This document shows positions 47,061-58,311 of a DNA stretch of 64,000 nucleotides, in pieces. A program made the translations under genes and the position numbers. Source of the stretch: Akebia trifoliata (taxonomy: Eukaryota; Streptophyta; Magnoliopsida; Ranunculales; Lardizabalaceae); the NCBI GenBank assembly GCA_017979445.1, contig CM030718.1, positions 14,486,760-14,550,759 of the forward strand, given 5' to 3'. A model generated the notes under the pieces. It was not told the origin of the DNA. It worked only from the letters and a program-made list of their open reading frames with translations, and made no database searches. Within the stretch, counting starts at the first letter, position 1. Each line of letters begins with the position of its first letter.

Positions 47061-47396
47061 GAGGGTTGAAGTAAACTAGATAGTAAATTTATTTTGGTAG
47101 ATAGTGCGATATCCGAATCTCAAAGCTAGTGACAGTTCATTTTGCAGCCTAAATTAACAAATCGTCAGGACGTTCGGATCCTTGAGGGTAAAGCTTTCCC
47201 CGAACAAAAAGGTTGTCAGGTCCTTGAGCGAGAGCTCTCACTAATAGTGTCAGATCCTTGAATTTTAGAAAATTCTCCTTGACTGATGTAACAACTGTGC
47301 AAGTGTGTGGACTTAAAATCTGAGATAAATTTCAAAGAGTTTAAGTTGGAAATGAGTCAAATCTGAGCATGAAGTGAATATAAATTGAGCTAAATT

Positions 47397-48795
47397 GAGC
47401 ATAAACTAAGCGTAATTCCGAGAAACCCTCAGCGGTATCTGAGCATAGTTCCAAGAAAACCCTCGACGGCATATGAGCATAATTCCGAGAAAAACTTCGG
47501 CGGTATCTGAGCATAATTCCGCGAAAATCTTCGGCGGTATCTGAGCATAATTCTGATAAAACCCTCGACGGTAACTGAGCATAATTCTGAGAAAACCCTC
47601 GGCGGTAACTGAGCATAATTCTGAGAAAACCCTCGGCGGCATCTGAGCATAGTTCCGAGAAAATCCTCGGCGGTAACTGAGCATAATTTCGAGAAAACCC
47701 TCGGCGGCATCTGAGCATAGTTCCTAGAAAACCCTCATCGGCATCTGAGCATAATTTCGAGAAAACCCTCGGCGATAACTGAGCATAATTTCGAGAAAAC
47801 CCTAGCGGCATCTGAGCAAAGTTCCGAGAAAACCCTCAACGGTGTCTGAGCATAGTTTCAAGAAAACCCTCGGCGGTAACTGAGCATAATTCTGAAAAAA
47901 TCATTGACGGCATTTGAGCATAGTTCCGAGAAAATCCTTGGCGGCATTTGAGCATAGTTTCGAGAAAACCCTTAGCAGTAACTGAGCATAATTCTGAAAA
48001 AACCCTCGGCGCTTCTGAGCATAGTTCCGAGAAAACCCTCGGTGACATCTGAGCATAGTTCCGAGAAAATCCTTAGCGGTAACTGAGCATAATTCCGAGA
48101 AAATCCTCGATAGCATCTGAGCATTTTTGAGAAAACGCTCGACGGTAACTGAGCATAATTCTGAGAAAACCCTCGGTGGCATCTGAGCAAAGTTTCGAGA
48201 AAACCCTCGGCAATGTATGAGCATAGTTTCGAGAAAACCCTTGGCGGTAACTGAGCATAATTCAGAGAAAACCCTCGGCGGCATCTGAGCATAGTTCCGA
48301 GAAAACCCTCGGCAGCATCTGAGCATAGTTACGAGAAAACGGCGGTAACTGAGCATAGTTCCTAGAAAACCCTCGGTGGTAACTAAGCATAGTTCTGAGA
48401 AAACCCTTGACGATAACTGAGCATAGTTTCGAGAAAACCCTCAACGGCATCTGAGCATAGTTTCGAGAAAACCCTCGACGGTAACTAAGCATCATTCCGA
48501 GAAAATCCTCGATGATAACTGAGCATAATTCCTAGAAAACCCTCGGTGGCATCTGAGCATAGTTCTGAGAAAACCCTCGACGGCATCTGACAATAGTTTC
48601 GAGAAAACCCTCGGCGATAACTGAGCGTAATTCCGAGAAAACCCTCGGCAGCATCTGAGCATAGTTCCGAGAAAACCCTCGACGATAATTGAGCAAAATC
48701 CAAGATAACCCTTGGCAGCAACTGAGTAAAATCCAAGATAACCTTTGGCGGCAACTGAGCAACATCCAAGATAAACCTTGGCGGCAACTGAGCAA
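47397..48795. repeat. 34-bp tandem array, about 40 copies
   Basis: The unit, written in two parts, is CTGAGCATAGTTCCGAGAAA followed by ACCCTCGGCGGCAT or ACCCTCGGCGGTAA. The spacing is 34 bp over most of the tract, with a diverged form (GAGCAAAATCCAAGATAACC) at the right end. The array lies between integrase and the 3' LTR, the hypervariable 3' region in which Ogre-type elements are known to carry tandem repeats. Several open frames of up to 156 residues here are a consequence of the stop-free unit. Confidence 0.95.
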
Positions 48796-50372
48796 AATTG
48801 GTAGAAGAATAAAGGAATTTTGGGAAAGAATGAATGAATTTGGAGAAGACTGATTAAAATGAATCGGAGAACGAATAAATTTGGAAGATAATGAATCTAG
48901 AAGAGAAATATCGAATCCAAGAACGAATGGATCTAAAAAAGAATCTGGGAACGAAAGAATGTCATATCTCCTATTCTAAGTGAGAAGGTTATGAGTTAAT
49001 CTCTAGGCACAGTCAAATGTGAGATTCGAAGTACTTTTGCTTGAACCTCAAGATTTTATCCAAAAGTTTTATGAATTAAAAACCTGCGTTTTTATTTCTT
49101 TTGAACCTCAAGGATTTTTCAAAAAACTGTTATTAAGAGGGTAACCTTAAGTTTGGGGTTCCCATTATCTTTTAGGATTAACATTGCTCAAAAACAAAAT
49201 GTCCCTAGTTTGACAATAAACATGGCATTGAAGATAATTGAACGCATCATTAAAAAATACCCCTGGTATAAGGGGGTAAATTACATATTTAGAGAAAAAA
49301 GAAAATGCCCCTTGTATGAAGGTTTGAAATATTTGATTACCACAAGCGCAATAAAGATCCAACTTTTAATTATGATTAATTTTATTGAAGATTTTGAGTC
49401 AGGCTCAAGAGAACAAAATATTTTCTTTTAAGACTCATCATAGAATTCATCCTTCTCTCCTTTGGTTTACTTAGGGAAGTAAGAATTTTCAGATCGATCG
49501 TAGACAAGATACTTGTAGCTTCTGAGTCTATGCCTGATTTAAGCTAAGTATTGAACTTGATTATTCGGACTTCTGATGTTTCAGCTCGGACCGCTCTCAG
49601 CTTGGGATTTTCTTCTATTTTTCTTTGTTGCTCTAACTTTTGCCTAGATCACTTTTTCAGGTTTTCAATCTATCGAGCTTGCTCTAGCTTTTGCCTAGAT
49701 CGCCTTTTCAGGTTTTCGATCTAGCAAACTTTTTCTTATTTTTTTCTTGGCTCTGATTGTTATCAAAGTTGTCCTTTCAGATTTTCAACCTTGCGAGCTT
49801 GTCTTAATTTTTGCCTAAGTCATCCTTTTCGGATTTTCAACTTAGTAGGCTTCATCATTTTTTTTATCTTTTTCTTCTCCTCTGAACTTCTAGAGTTGCT
49901 GTCTGATCATGCTTTGCTATCTTCCTTGATTTTTCGTACGGTACTTAGGAGAATTTTTATACGTAAGCTTAGGTCTGGGTATAAAAAAAAGGAATTTTGA
50001 GGCTCAAAAACCCAAATGCCCCTTTGTATGGCATTTCATTTAAACTTTTTTCTTGAATTTTCTTCCCCATTTTGGATGATATTTCTTTTTCTTTTGAATT
50101 TTTTTCGTTTTAGATAATTTTCTTTGTCGGGGAATCTATTCTTTTATTTTGATGTGGTGGGGCCTGAAGTAACTTCTCAGGTTGCCTACGTACCCCAGAA
50201 TTTTAAGATCAGACCAAAACATAGTTCAAATTTTTCCCTCCCCTGGGTTAGGTAATCAGGCTAAGAAGTAAAAGGCATAATTTTTCTCTTTTTGACAAGG
50301 CCTGCAAAGGGGTTGAGAAAGGAGATAATGAACTAGGTAGTAGGAAAATTGATTCGGCCAAAAATGGCCTCC
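48796..50372. other. Retrotransposon 3' region with a second, weaker tandem repeat
   Basis: At about 49620-49855 a unit of about 50-65 bp (TTTTGCCTAGATC, TTTTCAGGTTTTC, GAGCTT) recurs four times. No coding region is recognised elsewhere in this stretch. Confidence 0.6.
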
Positions 50373-51105
50373 TTAAATATAGTACCTTTTGATTTGGTCA
50401 AGGTTGGTTGGTTCTGGTAACTCGATTCCATTATGATCTTGAAGCCTGATAGTTTTTCCTAGTAATATTTCCTTGATGATGAACGGACCTCGCCAATTTG
50501 ATTTGAACTTCCCTCTAGGGTCAAAGATAGGTGCCCGATTCTCTTTGAGTACTGAATCCCCGACTTGTAAGTGACGGGCCTTGATCTTTTTGTCAAATGC
50601 ACGGACGACTCTTCTTTGATAAGCTTGCACGTGATACAAAGCTCTCAGTTGTTTTTCTTCGATTAAATTCAATTCTTCATACGGCTGGCGAACCCAATCT
50701 GTTTCTGACAACTGACTTTCCAACAAAACCCTGAGAGATGGAATTTCCATTTCAACTAGCATGACTGCTTCTATGCCATATACTAAGGAGTAAGGAGTAG
50801 CTCCAGTAGAGGATAGAATTGAAGTTCGATATGCCCATAGTGCAAATGACAATTTTTCTGACCAATCTTGATGTGATTGACACATTTTCCTAATGATAGT
50901 CTTAAGATACTTGTTAACTACTTCAACTACTCCATTAATCTGAGGATGGTAGGAGGATGATTTGTGATGCCGGATCTCGAGCTTTGAACACAGAGTGATA
51001 ACCTTGACTTTGAAGTATGACCCATTATCAGATATCAATTCCAAAGGTACTATGTATTGAGTTATGATAGATACAATGAGGACAACATTGAAATATTTTG
51101 TAACA
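50373..51105 (-). pseudogene. Integrase C-terminal half, Ogre/Tat type
   Basis: Integrase inserts the cDNA into the host genome. The open frame 51044-50373 begins within the catalytic core. It reads ELISDNGSYF, with the second catalytic Asp, and SSYHPQINGVVEVVNKYLKT with the catalytic Glu. After these come LSFALWAYRTSILSSTGATP, YSLVYGIEAVM and the C-terminal GPFIIKEIL and RYYI stretches. These are hallmarks of Tat-lineage integrases. The frame continues upstream to about 51105 without a start. The zinc-binding domain and first catalytic Asp are absent, so it is a fragment, although its 223-residue frame is intact. Confidence 0.92.
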
Positions 51106-51127
51106 TCTTATTTGATCTCATTGGTGT

Positions 51128-51235
51128 TTTCATTTCATCGAGCGAGTATCTATTCCATGTCGGACAACACTCAAGCTTACACCTAGTATATCCTCATTAG
51201 ACCACGCAAACAAATCTTTTGAAATTTCTAAGTAA
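51128..51235 (-). pseudogene. Reverse-transcriptase N-terminal scrap
   Basis: The minus strand encodes FAWSNEDILG and, shortly after, VRHGID, resembling the FAWSYEDMPGID...H motif that precedes Tat-lineage reverse transcriptase. It lies next to the integrase fragment, so the reverse transcriptase and RNase H core was deleted between them. Confidence 0.6.
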
Positions 51236-52842
51236 ATTCATTGTCCTTGCATATTCCTCAAGGGATAAGATGATTTCTTATTTGAATCTTTTTAGGAATT
51301 ATTTTCTGTTCCAAGGTCAATGATCTTTGCTTTCTGGTTGAAAGTTGTTGAGCCCGACCCTTATCTTCTTGTTCATGAAAGAAATCTATCCTTGAAGTTA
51401 GATTATTGGTTAATTCATTAATGCGCTCGAGGTATTCAAAAATTTCCTTTATTCAAATGGGGCGACAGACGTCGTTCTAGACTTAGCAAACGAACTCGAC
51501 TCATAGAAAAAGAATAGACTCAATCTAAAGAAGACATGACCTTGATAGATTGATAAAAAGAATTGGACTCAAGTTAAATTACATGATTCATAAAAATTTG
51601 AGACAAGTACCCACAACGGACTTGATTACGGACGGGGGACTCGAGATATTACTTACAACCAGTAGGACTGAGGCACTATGATCTTTAAGGGACAACTAGA
51701 CGATGTTGAGAAATTTTGAGGTCATTTATGACTATTGACTTGATATTGACGTTTGTTCCAACCGACGGGATTTACAATCCTAGCTAAATGATAGACGATT
51801 GAGCTTAGGTACAATGATAACCCTTAAACCTCATTGAAGGTGAATTTAACCAATTTCAGTGTCACCCCCTTGATAACATTTTAAATGAACCCTGAGATTT
51901 TATTGAATTCTGTGCACCAATCCATTAAACAATTCATCCATTCAATGATTATTCAGAAGGAAAATAATTTTATTGCACTCTTGAAAATTATTGAGAGATA
52001 ATAACAATTTTCACAAATTTGATTTTTTTTTGGCAAATCCTTTTCTTTTTAGAAAAATACATTTTAGGAATTTTTCAAAGTCCATGCAAAAAAGAAAATT
52101 TTCAAGGTTCATGTAAAAATATATCTTTTGTAAATCATTTTTCCTTCCTTCCCTTTTCTTTTGAAAAATATTTTTTCTGGAAAATTTTTTTTTTTTTGGA
52201 AAACATTTTTCTTCTTTTAAAATGGGTTGGAACCCGAATTTAGAAAAGAATTTGATTTCCATTTTGATCTAAATGGCTCGGCCCATTATGATTGTTTGGA
52301 TCAAGATGGACTGGGTCATTATGAATCATTGTAAGAAATGGATTATTTATTGGGTCGGTGCACCCATTTTTATTTCCAAAAGCAAAATTTTTTATTCTTG
52401 AGGACAATCATACACTTTGATCTCATTATTCACATCATTCACATACACTCATCAATCAAAAGGCTCCATTCAATAAACAACCCGGGAACACCCACGATAA
52501 GTTCGAGTCGTGGCCTACTGGGAAGGTTTCTAGACTCTAAGCTTACTACGTGCAATGCATTTTATCTGGCCACCCCTGCCCAAATACACCTATATACCTC
52601 TCGATACGTAGTGACTTGGTTTGATATACCATATAGGTAATAATCTAAAATCTCAACTCACTTCTTTGAAGTCAAAAATAGCCAGTTTGATCCCCAGTTG
52701 AGAGGTGGCGCACAATACTGAGCAAAGGCCCACTTAAATACCTCTCATCTAGAATAGACGTAGTCTATCCCCCTCGTACAGTAGGGTACAGCTGGGCAGG
52801 ATCTCGCTTAGGCACCAGTTTTGACCAAAAAGTGCAATTGAT
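51236..52842. other. Degenerate interior of the Ogre/Tat-type element
   Basis: No gag, protease or other domain is recognisable. The region around 52015-52245 is a run of AAAAT/TTTTC-rich low complexity that yields chance open frames on both strands. Confidence 0.5.
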
Positions 52843-52862
52843 ATACTTGGATTATCTTTTAT

Positions 52863-53184
52863 ATACCTACGGGTACGAGTCAAGAGTTGTAAGTTTCATA
52901 AATGGTTTGACATCCCACGAGGGGATCGACCATGTATTAGTACTACATTGGCAATCGGGACATGTGACTGTGTGGCTCACAATAGGTCAAAGACTCAGGT
53001 CGCTCCAGCCTGGGTGCATCAATATACCTCTCAGAATCACCTGATCAGACGGTATTGACGCCCCAGTTTGATATACCCTAAGGTACGTGACTAAAGTTGT
53101 GGTTTTCATGAATGACGTCGCATCTCCGAAGAGACCGGGCCACGCACTAGTACCACGTTGGCTATATGGGACGTGTAAGTGTGC
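52863..53184. repeat. About 210-bp imperfect direct repeat in the retrotransposon leader
   Basis: 52863-52976 and 53073-53184 share GGTACGWGWCWARAGTTGT, TTCATRAATG, a conserved TAGTACYACRTTGGC core and GGGACRTGT. Related AATACACCT/ATATACCTCTC pieces lie to the left (about 52585-52610). Confidence 0.7.
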
Positions 53185-53887
53185 AAAATAGTAAACCTGC
53201 ATATGGTGTGTGCAAAACAGGGTGGGGTGCGTCCGGGGCCTTTTCCAAATAGATTAATTCATGAGTCCAAATAAATCATACAAGCTATCATGCAAGTACA
53301 TATATCCATTGATCAGAAAAGACTAAAAGCATATCCACATGGTTCAATTCAAAATTAAAATATGCACAAAATAATCCAAGTCAAACGGATTTATTTTTTC
53401 TATGGTCCAATCGAAAGTTATTTTGGGTAGCCCACAATATATCGAGATTTCAATGAATATCAAATTGATGATGGAATGATAATTATTGAGATAGGGAGTC
53501 ATGATTTTAGGCGGTGATTTTAGCGACTTTTATTAACAAAGAAACTTCACTAAGTTAATAATGCTAGCCCTATTCTTTGAATGTCTTTTGAAGTCAAGAC
53601 GAAGGGAATGGATTTTCTCACGAAAACACATATGGGATCATATCAGAGTTCTCTTTTGAGTGACAACCTTCATAAAGTAGTAAGTTTCCGTGATGAAAAT
53701 TTAACAATCATGCTGTACAAAAAGATAATTTTAAAAATAAACGAAGTACCCAGTCATGATTTGTCAAAAGGAGCACTTACAAAACAATTTCTCCTTTGCC
53801 ACGCAACATTCATGACCATAAAAAATTTTAAATTTCCTTTAAAAAAAAAAAATGTATTGCTGCCTTTTTTTTTTAGGAGAAAAAACA

Positions 53888-54765
53888 TAAACCCATAGAG
53901 TGCTAGCAAAAATTGGTGTGGCCATAGCCATTCTCAAACAACACAGAGAGCTGCCCCCTTTTCTTTTCTTGTTTTTTATTTTATTTTAAAGAAACTAAAC
54001 CAGAAATATGTCGAGTTCATAATTCGTAATTAAGATTCGAAACAGTGGATTCATTGGTCCAAATCGAAAATCAAACCGAAAAAACTTCGATCTAAGTCGT
54101 TGATGAACATCCAACCTATGCTGCCATTGTAGCACCCAACTTTAGATCATACTCTCCCTTTGAAAAAAAACCAATAAAATCGAGAATGGAACTCACAATA
54201 CCAAAGATCTGTAGTGTTCATCGTTGAGATAAAAAATTCGAGAGCAGTGGGTTTGAATTCATTGGTCCAAATCGGAAGAAGAAGAAAGAACAAACCACAT
54301 CAGCCCACTTCTTCTTTTTTTTTTTAGGAAAAAAAACGATTTTTGAAAAAAGAAATCCTTTTCAATTTCAACGAATTCAACCAAAATTTCTTGTTGTTCG
54401 TTAATGGTTTCGAATGGAGAGATCTGAACTTAGATTTTGATTTTGATCTTCAAAATCCAACCTCCATGACCTTTCTTCGACAGCCGAAACAAGAGATTGA
54501 TTTTCTCTTGATTAAATCGTTTGAACTCAAGTTGGTTTCAAGAGGAATCAAACGGTTTTAAGCTCTAAATTATAGGAAACCTGTGATTTATGTGGAATTC
54601 TAAGTCGATCTGGCCTGACTTCCACCAATCAACCAGAGAGATTGAACCGGTCTTTGTCGAAGATAATAGCGTTGGGTGAAATCTAATTGAAGAAGATGAA
54701 GTGGTGAATGAAAACAAGAGGTTTTATTTATGGCACACCAATATGTTGTTGCTATTTTAAGAGGG
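53888..54765. mobile_element. MITE-like element inside the retrotransposon (about 880 bp)
   Basis: The left end GCTAGCAAAAATTGGTGTGG and the right end CACACCAATATGTTGTTGCT form inverted termini of the same ACACCAA family seen at 21999 and 44681. The interior has two copies of TGGATTCATTGGTCCAAATC-like sequence (about 54047 and 54258) but no recognised gene. Confidence 0.5.
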
Positions 54766-54773
54766 TAAAAGAA

Positions 54774-55055
54774 AACCTTATTTTGCTTGTTGTACATGGA
54801 CAACACATCTAAAAAAAACCTTTTCTCTTTTTTTGTTTTTTATTTTTTTTATTTTTTAAAAACCATATATTTGGTTGTTGTCCATGGACAGCACGCCTAA
54901 AACAAATTATTTTCTCTTTTCTTTTTTTAAAAAGGCCTTATATTTGCTTGCTGTCCATGGACAGCACGCCTAAAACAAATTATTTTCTCTCTTTAAAAAA
55001 AAAAAAAAAAAAACCTTATATTTGCTTGTTGTCCATGGACAGCACCTACAAATTA
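54774..55055. repeat. Four-copy tandem repeat with a 12-bp palindrome
   Basis: The unit of about 70-80 bp contains CCTTATATTTGCTTGTTG, the palindrome TGTCCATGGACA, GCACGCCTAAAAC and AAATTATTTTCTCT. Copies lie near 54774, 54861, 54933 and 55013, separated by variable poly(A) runs. Confidence 0.85.
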
Positions 55056-55492
55056 AAAAAAAAAAAAATCAAAACCCTTCGCCACATCAAACACTTACTT
55101 AAAAATAACAATGCTGTCGGAAAATAGATCGCACCCACTAAAAAATTCATTTTTTAAAACAAAAATCTACACACGTTTCTTAAGAGAAAAAAATAAAAAA
55201 AATTAATAAAAAAAAACAAGAGATTCATTGTCCAACCGTCATCATCCCATCTTCAATAAAACCATCCCTTCGAAATCTCACGTTTTTTTTTTTGGGTCAT
55301 TCCGAATGGCTTTCGATTGAACCATAACAAAAACATGATAATATGTAACAATAGAATATCCATGATCCAAATACATAATCAATAATAAAAAATAAAATAA
55401 AAAAAAGTAAACTAATAACTAGGAATAAAAAAAAATCTAGGTCGTTTTAGCAATACTTCCATACTTGGGATTTTTCAAGTTTGATCTTCAAA
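55056..55492. other. Leader of the Ogre/Tat-type element, no gene seen
   Basis: Poly(A)-rich sequence between the tandem repeat and the primer-binding site. Confidence 0.5.
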
Positions 55493-55511
55493 GTCCCTAG
55501 TAGAGTCACCA
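55493..55511 (-). other. Primer-binding site of the Ogre/Tat-type element
   Basis: On the minus strand TGGTGACTCTACTAGGGAC lies one base after the 5' LTR end. It fits the Arg-tRNA-type site of Ogre elements and fixes the orientation. Confidence 0.88.
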
Positions 55512-55512
55512 C

Positions 55513-57232
55513 TGAAAGCGCCCTCGATCCGTGGGGTGCGCGGATCCACTTTTAACCCTTGAGGTTTGGGAGTCGTCACATAGTTATTACGGTCTAGGAA
55601 CCGAATACTGACTCTAAACGGATAAAAAACTAATCTACTATAGAAAAACTGAATCCGGGGATTACATTATGGGATTGGAAAGTGTTAAGCACCAACCCCG
55701 TCCGGCCAATGCCGGTCTCTACTTATCCCAAATAAGACTACATTGCTAATGACAAAATCTAGATAAAAAATAACAAAAATTTTACCTTCGATACGCAAAG
55801 GTTCTATTCTCTCAGATCTGATGAAACTGTTCCTTGTACTGTACTCCTTGCTTCATTCTGTCTCCGGATCTGATTTCTGATCTCCGAGGCAAGGTATATC
55901 TTTCTTGGATCTGGATTCTTCGAATTTGTTATGAATTTTGAGGTATTTTTTAAAGGCTTCTAGGTGTTTTTCAAGCTAAAATTGAAGTATGGGTGTTGGG
56001 TAAGGAGTTGGGACTTCAAAATTAAGATTTTAAGAAGGTTGTGGAGGTTTCTCGACCAACTTTTTCTAAGGTTTTTTCTTTGATACGAAAATAGGGTGTG
56101 GAGGCTCCTATTTATAAAGTTTTTTAGAAGAATTAGGGTTTGATTAGGGTTTCTTTTAGAGTTTTAATTAAGATTTTGACTTTGGTCTTATGAGATTGAC
56201 TTAGTCTTTAAGATTTTAATTTAGGGTTTTGACTTTAGTCTTGATTTGATTAGTTTAGATTAGGGTTTTGATTTAGGGTTTTGACTTTAGTTTTATGAGA
56301 TTGACTTGATTAGTTTAGATTAGGATTTTGATTTAGGATTTTGACTTTAATCTTATGAGATTGACTTTAATACTTTGACTTTAGTTTTTTTTGGTTGGCT
56401 TTTAATATCTTGACTTTACTCTTACTTGATTGACTTTAAGATTGACTTTAATCTTACTTGATTGACTTTAATTTTTAATTCTTTAATTCTTTGGGCCCCC
56501 AGATGGAGGGGTCCTTGAATAAATATCCTAACAACCATCAACAATTTTGCTTGAAAGCCTGATTGATCGATTTTTTGGTTCAAAATTTTAAATTAATTTT
56601 ATTAATATTTCACTTTACATTATTTAATGGTTTATTTATTAATTTTAAAATTTTTAATTATTAAAATTGTAAAATTACCGTTTTGCCCTCGGAGAGGATT
56701 TTTTACGTTTTAAGTCATTTTTCAATGTTCCAGGATGTCTTGGAATCATTTTTTCATAAGGAATTCAATGGGAATGTTGGTTTTTGTCATTTATGAAGTT
56801 TTTGTATTAAATGGTCTTGAATTTTATGAGGGGTATTTTCATAATTTTGTCAAATTCTGTAAAAATTGGCGAAATGATTTATTTGATTTCAATTTGTAAT
56901 TTTATGTATTTGAATGAGTTTTCCTAATCGTAATGTAGGCTCTAGAGTTGTTTTGATGTTAGGGGTATTTTGGTAATTTGGTCATTTTTAGTGATTTTTA
57001 TCGTGAAACTTCTTTCTGGTCTGCAAGATGATGATTTCTATATTTCTGGGGTCGTATTTTTCTAGCATAGCGTGGTTTCTAAGGTTTTGTCAGTTCGAGA
57101 TACCTCATCCAAATTTCTGAAACATATCTGGTAATAAAATAAAGTATTGGAATAGACATCCATCATTGGGAACCGTTGCGATCGGGTTGACGAGTTGATT
57201 AATCAGGCAAGTGCAAAAATGGGGTGTCTACA
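55513..57232 (-). repeat. 5' LTR of the Ogre/Tat-type element (1720 bp)
   Basis: On the + strand it runs from TGAAAGCGCCCTC to GGGGTGTCTACA. It aligns with 45307-47043 along its whole length. Confidence 0.94.
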
Positions 57233-57654
57233 AGTTGAAGAGAAAATTTTTTCCCTAAAGGTTGAAGATGCCTGGTTTTGGGGAGAAAATTAGCATAATG
57301 GGTGGTTTTGCAATTTGTAGATGGAAGAAGATAGACATTTAAGCTTGAAGAAGATGGTTGAAACCTTCACAATAGGGTTGAAGATGAGTGTCATTGGGGC
57401 AAAAAAATAGGTTGAAGATGATTGGGATTTGGGGAGAAATTCAACTTGAGGTAGAAGGTGTTGAGGTAGAAGATGATGGCATTTAGGCCACTTATGCTAG
57501 TCTCTCTAAGAAGACCTAGGTCAAAGGGGGTTTATCTTTAATATTCACTAAAACATAAGAGGCCAAATCTACATCACCATTTTTTTAAAGGATTGGTGTG
57601 TCATAAATAAAATTTTAGGTGTTGTGGATGATTATTTTTGTAAGCGCACTAGAT

Positions 57655-58266
57655 TGTGACACATGACACCATAGTAATTCTAGTATGATGCAGAGCTAAA
57701 GTGTTCCGAGTCAGACATGGCATAATACTTTGAATCCGGTTGACAAGGGAAAATTAATAAGTTAGGTTCGTAAGCTGATAAAGAAAATGTTCCGAGTTCG
57801 AGGAAGAGGAATGGGAATAATTCAATTTCGGGTCGCAGAATTGGACAAAATGGTTGAGTGCAACACAAAATCTAGATCCCGAGATATTAAGGATCTTTCT
57901 AAAATATGATCGACTATATTTCTGATAAATCGAGGATGATCCTAGATAAGGGTAATTCGTTGCTAAATTAACTTAATGAATATGGACATATTTCGAAAGA
58001 GATGCATTCTAATTTGGACTCTAATTTCGAATTGGAAGGAAGATAGTTTATAAGGGAGAGGATTAGGGTTTGACCTCCATAAATAGAAAGGGGGAGAGAC
58101 ATTAAAAGGTATGCTTTCTTTTCTACACAAAAACCCTGCCAATTTTTGTATTAAATCTGACTTGGGCATCAGAGAGGCTATGTAACAGGCACACCGAGAG
58201 CTCAAGGGTTGTAGATCCGAAGTAGTGAAGGACAATCTTTAGGTAGTGCAAGAAATTGCATCCACA
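57655..58266 (+). repeat. 5' LTR of the Tat-lineage element (left end approximate)
   Basis: The right end ATCCACA lies one base before the primer-binding site. A TATA box CATAAATAG lies near 58078. It is followed by CTTTCTTTTCTACACAAAAA and CTTGGGCATCAGAGAGGCT, which are typical of the LTR R-U5 region in this lineage. There is no matching 3' LTR in the window. Confidence 0.6.
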
Positions 58267-58267
58267 A

Positions 58268-58286
58268 TTTGGCATCATCCATGGAA
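58268..58286 (+). other. Decayed primer-binding site
   Basis: TTTGGCATCATCCATGGAA differs from the usual TTTGGCGCCGTCTGTGGGAA of this lineage almost only by transitions, mostly C to T or G to A. Confidence 0.65.
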
Positions 58287-58311
58287 AACAATATAAAAAG
58301 AAATAACCATC

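Larger units (their letters stand above)
45307..57232 (-). mobile_element. Complete Ogre/Tat-type Ty3/gypsy retrotransposon, internally deleted
   Basis: Two LTRs (45307-47043 and 55513-57232) enclose 8.5 kb. AGTTG flanks both ends (45302-45306 and 57233-57237). Read on the minus strand, the order is 5' LTR, Arg-type primer-binding site, repeat-rich leader, a scrap of reverse transcriptase, the C-terminal half of integrase, a 34-bp tandem array and the 3' LTR. Most of gag-pol is missing. The LTRs differ by roughly 6-7% over the first 150 bp by eye, so the insertion is not recent. Confidence 0.93.
44681..57620. mobile_element. Foldback DNA element (about 1 kb) split by an 11.9 kb retrotransposon
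   Basis: The left part (44681-45306) and right part (57238 to about 57620) are inverted repeats of each other. The left reads TATGTTTTCATCAATATTAG and later CCCCCTTGACCTAGGT; the right reversed reads TATGTTTTAGTGAATATTAA and CCCCTTTGACCTAGGT. The termini carry the ACACCAA motif of the local MITE family. The split is exactly at the AGTTG duplication of the retrotransposon. Confidence 0.72.

Noticed and set aside
47341..48795. Cluster of overlapping open frames up to 156 residues on the minus strand
   Set aside because: All are translations of one 34-bp stop-free tandem unit in three frames, not separate genes.
47397..48795. Possible CRISPR array because of about 34-bp repeats
   Set aside because: The units are contiguous without unique spacers, diverged, and inside a plant retrotransposon.
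52011..52262. Open frames on both strands rich in Phe and Lys
   Set aside because: They come from AAAAT/TTTTC low-complexity sequence and have no domain.
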